DNA of 64,000 nucleotides, from positions 7,759,559 to 7,823,558 of the forward strand of contig NZ_CP089746.1 in the NCBI RefSeq assembly GCF_029541745.1, written 5' to 3'. Shown in pieces: positions 17,281 through 42,979 of this stretch. This DNA comes from Streptomyces sp. LX-29 (lineage in GTDB: Bacteria; Actinomycetota; Actinomycetes; Streptomycetales; Streptomycetaceae). A program made the position numbers and the translations under genes. The stretch's first letter is position 1. The number at the start of each line of letters is the position of its first letter. The notes beneath the pieces are model-generated. The model was given only the letters and a program-made list of their open reading frames with translations, did not search any database and was not told the origin of the DNA.

Positions 17281-18716
17281 CGACGCGCCCCACCCCGCCC
17301 GCCAGGCTCGCCCTGGCCGTGCTGCTGCTCGGCGAGTTCCTGGCCATCTTCGACATCTCCGTGGTCAACGTGGTGCTGCCGGTGGTCCAGGACGACCTGC
17401 GGGCCGGGGACGCCCAGGCGTACCTCGTGGTGGCCTGCTACGGCATGGCCTACGCGAGCCTGCTGGTGATGGGCGGCCGGCTGGGCGACCGGCTCGGCTT
17501 CCGGGCCGTCTTCCTCGGCGGCGTCGCCGTGTTCGGACTGGCCTCGCTGGCCTGTGGCCTCGCCCCGACCGCCGCCGCGCTGATCGTCGCCCGCGCCGCC
17601 CAGGGCGTCGGGGCCGCACTGCTCTTCCCCCAGGTGCTGGCCGGCATCCACCAGGTCGTGCCCGCCGCCCGCAGGGGAGCCGCGGTCGGCGCCTTCGGCG
17701 CGGTGCTGGGCCTGGGCTCCACCCTCGGCCAACTCGGCGGCGGAGTGCTCACCGAACTGGAGCTCGTCTCCGACGGCTGGCGCTCCGCCTTCCTCGTCAA
17801 CGTGCCGCTGTGCCTGGCCATCTGGCTGGCCGGGCGCCGGGTGCTGCCCACCGGACACACCACCGCGCGCCGCCTCGACCTGCCCGGCGCGCTGCTGCTG
17901 GCGGCGGCCGTCGCCGCGCTGGTGCTGCCCTGGTCGCTGCCGGACCGGCCGCGCGGGCCGCTCTGGACCGCGCTGCTGGTGCTCACCCCGCTGGCGCCCA
18001 CGGCCGCCCTCGTACGGTGGGAGCGCCGGCTGACCCGCGGCGGCGGGACCCCGCTGCTCCACCCCGGACTGCTGCGGCAGCGCGGATTCGTCGCCGGACT
18101 CGCGCTCTGCCTGGTCTTCTTCGCCACCCAGGTCCCCTTCTACGTCCTGCTGTCGCAGACCGCGCAGCGCGGCGCCGGCCTCGACCCCCTGGGCTCCGCG
18201 GGGCTGTACGCCGGGCTCGGCCTGGCGTTCCTGGCGGCGTCCGTGCTGGCGGGGCGGGCGGACCCGAGGCACACGGCGCTGCTCACCGCCGGCGGACCGC
18301 TGCTGATGGCCGTCGGCTACCTGGGCCTGCGATCCGTGCCCGCGCACGCCCTCCACCCCGGATCGCTGTCGGTGACCGCGCTGCTGGTGGTCAACGGTGC
18401 CGGAGCGGGGCTGGTCGCCCCGACGGTGATCCGGTTCGTCCTCGCCGGCGTCGACACCTCGCTGACCGGCGTCGCCTCCGGACTGCTGGCGACCGCCCAG
18501 CAACTCGCCAACTCCGTCGGCGTGGTGGTGGCCGGCGCGGTCTTCCGCGGCGCCGGACACCACGGGCAGGTGCTCGCCGGCTTCCGGGCCGCGCTGCTCT
18601 ACTTCACCGCGCTCGCCGCGGCCGCCATCGCCCTCTCCCGCGCCGTCGCCCGCGGCCACGGACCACCCGCGAAGGAGGCTCCGCCACCTCGCGAGGTGCG
18701 GTCCGCCGATGCTTGA
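17277..18716 (+). CDS. DHA2-family (EmrB/QacA) MFS efflux transporter
   Basis: A 479-aa membrane protein with about 14 hydrophobic segments. DISVVNVVLPVVQDDL is the TM1 signature of drug:H+ antiporter family 2, GGRLGDRLGFRAVF the loop 2-3 motif, and AAQGVGAALLFPQVLAGI lies in TM4. It is probably a proton-driven exporter of the cluster product, giving self-resistance (inference from position). The ATG overlaps the preceding stop (ATGA), so it is translated with the PrmC-like methyltransferase. The C-terminal tail is short and hydrophilic. Confidence 0.9.
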   Translation: MTTRPTPPARLALAVLLLGEFLAIFDISVVNVVLPVVQDDLRAGDAQAYLVVACYGMAYASLLVMGGRLGDRLGFRAVFLGGVAVFGLASLACGLAPTAAALIVARAAQGVGAALLFPQVLAGIHQVVPAARRGAAVGAFGAVLGLGSTLGQLGGGVLTELELVSDGWRSAFLVNVPLCLAIWLAGRRVLPTGHTTARRLDLPGALLLAAAVAALVLPWSLPDRPRGPLWTALLVLTPLAPTAALVRWERRLTRGGGTPLLHPGLLRQRGFVAGLALCLVFFATQVPFYVLLSQTAQRGAGLDPLGSAGLYAGLGLAFLAASVLAGRADPRHTALLTAGGPLLMAVGYLGLRSVPAHALHPGSLSVTALLVVNGAGAGLVAPTVIRFVLAGVDTSLTGVASGLLATAQQLANSVGVVVAGAVFRGAGHHGQVLAGFRAALLYFTALAAAAIALSRAVARGHGPPAKEAPPPREVRSADA

Positions 18717-18779
18717 GCGAGCGCCCGCATACTGCGCCCGGAAGCTTCCTCACACGGAGGAACGGAGTCCGGGAGGGCC

Positions 18780-21590
18780 ATGCTCATCGACCGGAGCGCT
18801 CACATCGGACTGGCGGAGGCGGCGCTGTACGAGTGTGCGTCGGGCCGGTTCCGGCTGATCGTCGCCGAGGGCGGGCCGGGCTGCGGCAAGACCGCGTTCC
18901 TACGGGAGTTCCTCAGCGTCGCGGAGCGGGCCGGAGCCCTGGTGGTCGAGGCCCCCGGCCTCCCCGGCGGCCGGGACACCCCACTCGGCCTGCTACGGCG
19001 GCTGGTCGGGGACCCACGGCTGCCGGCCTCGGCCCGCGAGCGGCTCCAGGCGACCGTGGCGACCGTGGAGCACCAGACCCCGGCCGAACCCGAGGCCGCC
19101 GAACGGCTGCGCGTGGAGCTGTGCGCGGCCGCCGTACCCGCACCGCTGGTGATCGCCGTCGACGACCTGCACCACGCGGACCAGGCGTCGCTGCGCCGGC
19201 TGCTGCACGTCGCCCGGCACGCGCCCGACGCCAGGATCCTGCTCATCGCCACCGAACACCCCCACGGACAGAGCGGCGACCCGCTGCTCGGCACCGAACT
19301 GCTGCGCCACCCCGGCTTCCGACGGATCACCGTGGACCGGCTCGACGGCGACGGCGTCGCCGAGCTGCTCGCCGCGCACCGCGGGCGACCGGCCGACGAA
19401 CGGCTCGTGGCCGAGTGCTACGCGATCACCGGCGGCAATCCGCTGCTGCTGCGGGCGCTGTTGGAGGACCTCGACGCCCAGCGGGAGCCCGCCGGCGGCC
19501 GGCTGCCACGGCCCCCCGCCGGAGGACGGTTCCACCAGGCCGCAGTGGCCTGCCTGGAACACATAGGCACCCCCACCCGGGACGTCGCCGGCGCGCTGGC
19601 CGTCCTCGGCCGCCACGCCACCCCGGCGCTGCTGGGCCGGCTGCTCCGCCCGGTCGACCCGGTCCGCGTCGACCGGGCCCTCCACCTCCTGGAGCTCACC
19701 GGGCTGACCGCCGGCCACCGCTGGCGGCACCCGACCATCGGGGCGGCGGCCCTCGAACACCTCGGCGAGGCCGACCGGCGCAGCCTGCACGAGCGCGGCG
19801 CGCTGCTGCTGCACGGCGAGGGCGCCCCGGCCGTCCAGATCGCCGAACACCTGCTCGCGGCCCGGCCGGCGGCGCCCGCCTGGTCGGTCGCCGTGCTGCG
19901 CGACGCCGCCACCCAGGCCCAGGTCGACGACGACGCCAAAGCCGCGATCGGCTATCTCACCCTCGCCCACCGCGCCTGCACGGAGCCCGGCCAGCGCTCG
20001 GCGATCCGCATCGCCCTCGCCGCCGCCACCTGGCGCGTCAACCCCTCCGCCGCCGAGCACCATCTCGCCGAGCCGCTCGCGGAACTCCAGGCCGGCCGGC
20101 TGGCCGACGCCGACGCGGCCCTGCTGGTGCGGCTGCTGATCGGCTGCGGACGACTGGACGAGGCCGCCCAGGCGCGGACCCGGCTCCAGCGGCCGCCGGA
20201 CCGGCCCGCGGCGGCGAGCCACGACGGCCCGGCGACCACCACCGCCTGGCCCTCCGTGGTCCACCCCGGCCCCTGGCCCTGCGGTCACGAGGAGACCCGC
20301 CCCGGTCCCCACCCCGCGTCCGAGCCCGCCGCGCCCGGCGACCCCTGGTACGAGCCCCCCGGCCCCGGCACCGCCGCCGCCGTGTGGGGCATCCCCGGCC
20401 CCGGCACCAGCGAGGCCGCCGCCGCGGAGGCCGAACGGCGGTTGCGCTCCTGCCCGCTGATGGACGGCACGCTCGTGGTGGTGGCCAACGCCGTACGGAC
20501 CCTGCTGCGGGCCGGCCGCACCGCGGCCGCGGAGGAGTGGTGCCATCGGCTGCTGAAGGAGGCGATCGCCCGCCGTTCCCCCGGCTGGCAGGCGGAGTTC
20601 CTCGCCATCCGGGCCGAGATCGCGCTACGCAGGGGCGCCCTGGCCGACGCCGAGGAGTACGCCCGGCGGGCGCTCGGCTGTCTTCCCGGACGCGGCGGCA
20701 GCGTCCTCATCGGCAGCCCGCTCGCCTGCCAGGTCCGCGCCTACACCCTCATGGGGCGGTACGAGGACGCCACCCGCGTGCTGTACCACCCGGTGCCCGG
20801 GGCCCTCTTCCAGAGCGTGCACGCACTGGCCTACCTGCGCGCCCGCGGCCACTACCACCTGGCGACCGGCCACTGCCAGGCCGCGCTCCGCGACTTCCTG
20901 AGCGCCGGCCGCCTGGCGCAGCGCTGGGGCCTCGACCACCCCGCCCTGCTGCCCTGGCGCACCGACTCCGCGGAGGGCTTCCTCCGGCTCGGCGAACGGG
21001 CCAGGGCGGCGACGATGATCACGGAACAGCTCTCCCACGGCCGGCTGTGGAACGACCCGCACGCCCGCGGCGTCTCGCTGCGGCTCCGGGCCAGGATCGC
21101 CGGGCCCGCCGAGCGCCCCCATCTGCTCACCAAGGCGGTCGAGGCCCTCCAGCACTGCGGCGACCGGCTCGAACTCGCCCGCGCGCTGGCCGATCTGGGC
21201 GCCGCGTACCAGAGCACCGGCGAGGTCATCCGGGCCAACAAGCTGCGCCGCCGGGCCTGGCGGATGGCCGAGGAGTGCGGCGCCCAGGCGCTCTGCGACA
21301 GCATCCTGCCCCCGCAGGCGATGCGCGGAGCCGAGCGGATGGACCTGCCCGGCCGCGACCAGGGCGCCGGACTCAGCGAATCGGAGATGCGCGTGGCGAT
21401 CCTCGCCGCCAACGGCAACTCCAACCGCGAGATAGCCCTGAAGCTCTGCGTCACCATGAGCACCGTCGAACAGCACCTGACACGCGTCTACCGCAAGCTG
21501 AACATCAGCCGCCGCCAGCAGCTGCCGAAGAGCCTGATCGGGCCGGTGGGCGGCCAGCAGGCGCAGCGGAGAGAGCTGTCCGCGTTCTGA
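18780..21590 (+). CDS. LAL-type LuxR transcriptional activator
   Basis: A 936-aa large ATP-binding LuxR regulator. Walker A GGPGCGKT lies at 31-38 and a Walker B-like IAVDDLHHAD at about 125-134. A long helical repeat middle follows, then a C-terminal LuxR helix-turn-helix (about 863-920) with LSESEMRVAILAANGNSNRE and TVEQHLTRVYRKLNI. LALs are ATP-responsive pathway activators of macrolide and polyene clusters, so it probably switches on the PKS genes. A proline-rich linker (near 20200-20400) interrupts the helical region. ATG 18780 has GGGAGGG very close (2 nt), with a further GGAGG upstream. It lies 63 bp after the exporter gene and 114 bp before PKS1, with a strong stem-loop between it and PKS1. 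Confidence 0.93.
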   Translation: MLIDRSAHIGLAEAALYECASGRFRLIVAEGGPGCGKTAFLREFLSVAERAGALVVEAPGLPGGRDTPLGLLRRLVGDPRLPASARERLQATVATVEHQTPAEPEAAERLRVELCAAAVPAPLVIAVDDLHHADQASLRRLLHVARHAPDARILLIATEHPHGQSGDPLLGTELLRHPGFRRITVDRLDGDGVAELLAAHRGRPADERLVAECYAITGGNPLLLRALLEDLDAQREPAGGRLPRPPAGGRFHQAAVACLEHIGTPTRDVAGALAVLGRHATPALLGRLLRPVDPVRVDRALHLLELTGLTAGHRWRHPTIGAAALEHLGEADRRSLHERGALLLHGEGAPAVQIAEHLLAARPAAPAWSVAVLRDAATQAQVDDDAKAAIGYLTLAHRACTEPGQRSAIRIALAAATWRVNPSAAEHHLAEPLAELQAGRLADADAALLVRLLIGCGRLDEAAQARTRLQRPPDRPAAASHDGPATTTAWPSVVHPGPWPCGHEETRPGPHPASEPAAPGDPWYEPPGPGTAAAVWGIPGPGTSEAAAAEAERRLRSCPLMDGTLVVVANAVRTLLRAGRTAAAEEWCHRLLKEAIARRSPGWQAEFLAIRAEIALRRGALADAEEYARRALGCLPGRGGSVLIGSPLACQVRAYTLMGRYEDATRVLYHPVPGALFQSVHALAYLRARGHYHLATGHCQAALRDFLSAGRLAQRWGLDHPALLPWRTDSAEGFLRLGERARAATMITEQLSHGRLWNDPHARGVSLRLRARIAGPAERPHLLTKAVEALQHCGDRLELARALADLGAAYQSTGEVIRANKLRRRAWRMAEECGAQALCDSILPPQAMRGAERMDLPGRDQGAGLSESEMRVAILAANGNSNREIALKLCVTMSTVEQHLTRVYRKLNISRRQQLPKSLIGPVGGQQAQRRELSAF

Positions 21591-21603
21591 AGCGCTCCAC
21601 CGG

Positions 21604-21647
21604 GGGCCGGTCCTCCTCGGCCCTCGTCGGCCGAGGAGGACCGGCCC
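21604..21647 (+). terminator. Perfect 19-bp stem-loop between LAL gene and PKS1
   Basis: Arms 21604-21622 and 21629-21647 are perfectly complementary over 19 bp around a 6-nt loop, 14 bp after the LAL stop. It should end the LAL transcript, implying that PKS1 has its own start site in the remaining ~60 bp or is expressed by read-through. Confidence 0.85.
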
Positions 21648-21710
21648 ACCCGAGCCGCGCCGCCGACGCGCTCTGACGACGTCCACAGGTAGCACAGGTA
21701 GGAGATGGCG

Positions 21711-40040
<18,330 letters not shown>

Positions 40041-40071
40041 TCCGGGCCCGGTGGTGAGCGGGTCCGGACAT

Positions 40072-40111
40072 GAGTGAAGGTGCTCGACGGGGGCGTCGAG
40101 CACCTTCACTC
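40072..40111. terminator. Bidirectional terminator between PKS1 and the Ala-rich gene
   Basis: A perfect 17-bp stem (40072-40088 with 40095-40111) and 6-nt loop lies between the convergent stops of PKS1 (40040) and the minus-strand gene (40150), so it can end transcripts from both sides. Confidence 0.88.
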
Positions 40112-40149
40112 GCGTCCGGCTCACCCCGTGGCGAGACTCGGTCGAACGT

Positions 40150-40803
40150 TCACTCGGCCGGCAGGTGCCGGGCCAGCCATGGGGTGTCCGCGTTGGTCCG
40201 CATGGCCTCGGCCTCGGCCGCCTCAGCCTCGGCCGCGGCCGCCGCGTCGCCTTCGGTCGCGGCGCGGGCCGCCACGGCGGCCCGCATCGCCGCCTCCGCG
40301 ACGGCCTCGGCCTCCACCACGGCCTGGCGGCTGTGCTGGACGACGGCCTCCGCGATCTCGGCGGCCTTCGCCGCGGCTTCGGCATGGGCGACCGCGGCGG
40401 CGGTCGCCGCCGGTCCGGCCTGGGCACCGGCGGCGGCCGCCACCGCCGCCGCCTCGGCCGCGCGGGCTGCGGCCGCCGCCGCGGCGCCGGCCGACTCCGC
40501 CCGGCCGGCGTCGGCGGCCGCGTCCCTGGCGGTCGCGGCCGCGTCCTTCGCGTCCTCGGCGGCCGCCGTCAGCGCCACCGCCGCCCGCCCCACGGCGCTG
40601 TCCGTGCTGTCCGCACTGTCAGGGCTATTCTCGGGTGCGCCCATCGCGCTGATCACCGCCGCGCCGGCCGCCGCCTTGGCTAACTCCTCGGCGGCCGCCC
40701 GCGTGGCGGAGGCGACGGCCTCCGCCCGCCTGGCGGCGCTCAGCGCCCGCCGCACGGAGATATCCCGGTCCTTTTCTGCCGCTTCCTGACTGACACTTGT
40801 CAT
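40150..40803 (-). CDS. Alanine-rich helical protein of unknown function
   Basis: A 217-aa protein that is about 44% alanine (96 residues) with regularly spaced Glu/Arg/Lys, predicted to be almost entirely helical, perhaps a long coiled coil. It has no signal peptide, membrane segment or recognised domain. ATG 40803 is chosen since the sequence before it loses the helical composition; the ribosome site is weak. It contains a TTA codon (complement of 40681-40683, codon 41), which argues for a real, developmentally controlled gene. It sits between the two PKS genes, convergent with PKS1 and divergent from an SDR gene. Low-complexity composition means it could also be spurious coding in GC-rich DNA; the clean start and terminator favour a gene. 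Function unknown. Confidence 0.6.
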   Translation of the reverse strand: MTSVSQEAAEKDRDISVRRALSAARRAEAVASATRAAAEELAKAAAGAAVISAMGAPENSPDSADSTDSAVGRAAVALTAAAEDAKDAAATARDAAADAGRAESAGAAAAAAARAAEAAAVAAAAGAQAGPAATAAAVAHAEAAAKAAEIAEAVVQHSRQAVVEAEAVAEAAMRAAVAARAATEGDAAAAAEAEAAEAEAMRTNADTPWLARHLPAE

Positions 40804-40944
40804 CCACAACTCATTTCTTGATGGATTCCATGAGCGCGCGCAGGGTACCCCGGGCCGCTCGGCTTCCGGTGGAATCCTTGAAGCCCCTGTTTCCGGGTTT
40901 TCAGGGGGTTCCTCGGCACTCTTCGCTCTGCGAGGGTCGGCGCC
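40804..40944. promoter_or_regulatory. Divergent promoter with inverted repeats
   Basis: The 141-bp gap between the Ala-rich gene and an SDR gene holds CCCCTG (40884-40889) and CAGGGG (40902-40907) as an inverted repeat with 12-bp spacer. GGATTCCA and TGGAATCC form a second, wider dyad. Both could be operators. Confidence 0.5.
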
Positions 40945-41757
40945 ATGACGCATACAGAGGGAAAGACCGCACTGGTGACCGGGGCGTCACGGGGAATCGG
41001 CAGGGCCATCGCCCGGCGGCTGGCCGCGGACGGCGTGCGGGTGGCCGTGCACTACGGGCAGCGTAAGGAGGACGCCGAGGAAACCGTGGCGGCGATCGAG
41101 AACGCCGGCGGAAGCGCGTTCCCCGTGCGGGCGGACCTGGCGACCGACGGCGCCCTCGACACGCTCTTCGCCGAACTCGAAGCCGGACTCGCCGGCCGGA
41201 CCCTCGACATCCTGGTGAACAACGTCGGGGTGTACGCCGATCCGGACGACCCGGCCGCCATGGCGCGGGACGACTACGTGGCCGGTATCTCCGAGGTCAC
41301 CCCCGAGGAGTTCGACCGGATCTTCACCGTGAACGTGCGGGCCGCCTTCTTCGTCACCCAGCGGGCCCTGCGGCTCATGGGTGAGGGAGGACGCATCGTC
41401 AACATCTCCTCCGCCGTCACCCGGATCGCCTGGCCCCTGCTTCCCTACGCGATGAGCAAGGGAGCGCTGGAGATGATGGCGCCCCGACTCGCCAACGAAC
41501 TCGGCTCCCGGGGCATCACCGTGAACACCGTCGCCCCCGGCATCACCGACGACACCCAGGTCAACTCCTGGCTACACGACATGCCCGGGGCGGTGGAGGG
41601 GGTGGCCGGCATGACCGCTCTGCGCCGGCTCGGCCGGCCCGCCGACATCGCCGCCGCCGTCTCCTTCCTCGTCTCGGACGAGGCGCGCTGGGTCACCGGA
41701 CAGCTCCTCGACGCCTCCGGCGGCCTGGCCCTGGCCCCCACCCCGCCGGGCATGTAG
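40945..41757 (+). CDS. SDR oxidoreductase, FabG-like
   Basis: A 270-aa classical SDR: VTGASRGIGRAIARRLA for NADP(H), VNNVG, NISSAVTR with catalytic Ser, and YAMSKGALEM with Tyr/Lys; the end is VTGQLLDASGG. It probably reduces or oxidises a keto/hydroxy group. Its position between PKS1 and PKS2 suggests a tailoring or precursor role, but the substrate is unknown. ATG 40945 opens directly with the Rossmann strand. It is convergent with the next SDR gene. Confidence 0.88.
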   Translation: MTHTEGKTALVTGASRGIGRAIARRLAADGVRVAVHYGQRKEDAEETVAAIENAGGSAFPVRADLATDGALDTLFAELEAGLAGRTLDILVNNVGVYADPDDPAAMARDDYVAGISEVTPEEFDRIFTVNVRAAFFVTQRALRLMGEGGRIVNISSAVTRIAWPLLPYAMSKGALEMMAPRLANELGSRGITVNTVAPGITDDTQVNSWLHDMPGAVEGVAGMTALRRLGRPADIAAAVSFLVSDEARWVTGQLLDASGGLALAPTPPGM

Positions 41758-41876
41758 CGGCGGCCGTCACGGGTGTCCCGGCAGCGGCAGGAGCGGCGAC
41801 GGCGAGGCCGGTCACGACCCGGCGGCGCCGGCGGAGGCGGGCCGTGCGTGCGATCAGTGACGGCCGGGGGAGGGAG

Positions 41877-41899
41877 GCCGTCGCCCCTCCGGCGACGGC
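41877..41899. terminator. Stem-loop between convergent SDR genes
   Basis: A perfect 9-bp stem (41877-41885 with 41891-41899) and 5-nt loop lies between two convergent stops (41757 and 41922), a likely shared terminator. Confidence 0.6.
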
Positions 41900-41921
41900 G
41901 TAGCCGGCCCGCTCGCCCCCG

Positions 41922-42764
41922 TCAGGACGGCGGGTCCAGCCGGGCCACGACGCCACGCAGCCACGGCGCGAACCGGCTCACCAGGCGGACGAAATGGCCC
42001 TCCGGCGTCAGGACCACGACCGGGGGGTTCCGATCCACCGCGCGCAGTACCGCCGTGGCGACCTTCTCCGGCGGATAGGTACGTCGCGCGAACGTCCGCA
42101 CGGCCCGCTTCCGCAGCCGCTCCTGCTCCGCCTCGGAGGCCCCCGCGAAGTGCATCGCCGCCGTGAAGGACGTGCTCACGAACCCCGGACACACCACGCT
42201 GACGCCGACTGAGAACTCGACGAGCTCCGCCCGGAGGCATTCACTGAGCATCACCACGGCGGCCTTGCTGGTGGCGTACGCCGGGACCGTGCGGGTCGGC
42301 TGGAAGGCCGCCGCCGAGGCGACCGTCACGATGTGCCCGCCCCGCCCCCGGTCCGCCATCTGGCGGCCGAAGAGCCGGCAGCCGTGGATGACGCCCCACA
42401 GATTGGTGTTCAGCGTGCGCCGCCAGTCCTCGACGGACGTGTCGAGGAAGCGGCCGGACATGCCCACCCCCGCGTTGTTCACCAGGATGTCGACCACCCC
42501 GTAGACGTCGGCGACGTGCTCGGCGAACCGCTCCATGGCGGCGCCGTCGGAGACGTCGACCAGCTCCGCCCAGGCATCGGGCGCACCCAGCGCCTTCGCC
42601 AGGTCCGCGCTGGTCGAGGCGGTGACCGCGTTACGGTCCGCGCAGATCACCCTCGCCCCGGCCGCGGCGAACGCGCCGACCGTCGCCCGTCCTATCCCGC
42701 TGCCCGCGCCGGTGACCAGCACCAGGCGGTCGCCGAGCCCTCTCGCACGCCGGGACGATTCCAT
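41922..42764 (-). CDS. SDR oxidoreductase, EphD C-domain-like
   Basis: A 280-aa SDR with VTGAGSGIGRATVGAFAAAG, VNNAGVGMSG, TVASAAAFQP and YATSKAAVVM. The C-terminal extension with RRTYPPEKVATAVLRAV and a membrane-proximal basic segment resembles the SDR half of EphD-type and similar actinobacterial oxidoreductases. Substrate unknown. The start at 42764 has AAAGGCGG upstream. It is divergent from PKS2 and shares its upstream region, so it could be co-regulated. Confidence 0.85.
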   Translation of the reverse strand: MESSRRARGLGDRLVLVTGAGSGIGRATVGAFAAAGARVICADRNAVTASTSADLAKALGAPDAWAELVDVSDGAAMERFAEHVADVYGVVDILVNNAGVGMSGRFLDTSVEDWRRTLNTNLWGVIHGCRLFGRQMADRGRGGHIVTVASAAAFQPTRTVPAYATSKAAVVMLSECLRAELVEFSVGVSVVCPGFVSTSFTAAMHFAGASEAEQERLRKRAVRTFARRTYPPEKVATAVLRAVDRNPPVVVLTPEGHFVRLVSRFAPWLRGVVARLDPPS

Positions 42765-42862
42765 GATTTCCGCCTTTCGAGAACACGACAGAAGGCTTTG
42801 TGAAGAGCGCTGGAAGGCTTCACCGTTTATCGCGGATGACCGCCGGCCTGCGCCCTAGTCAG

Positions 42863-42906
42863 GGGTGCCTAGGGGGTGCTTCGGAAATGGGCGAATCCCT
42901 ATACTC
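42863..42906 (+). promoter_or_regulatory. PKS2 promoter with GGGGT direct-repeat operator
   Basis: GGGGTGC occurs at 42863-42869 and again at 42874-42880, 11 bp apart (one helical turn), within a 23-bp element ending CTTCGG at 42885. A TATACT box lies at about 42900-42905, some 70 bp before the PKS2 start. The same element precedes the second P450. It occupies the -35 region, as expected for an activator-dependent promoter, and the cluster LAL regulator is the obvious candidate. Confidence 0.75.
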
Positions 42907-42979
42907 GCACGGCGTCCTGACCATCCCTGAATGAGAGAAATTCAGCCACGTCTCAAGGAATGTATGGGGGCTGCCGGCA

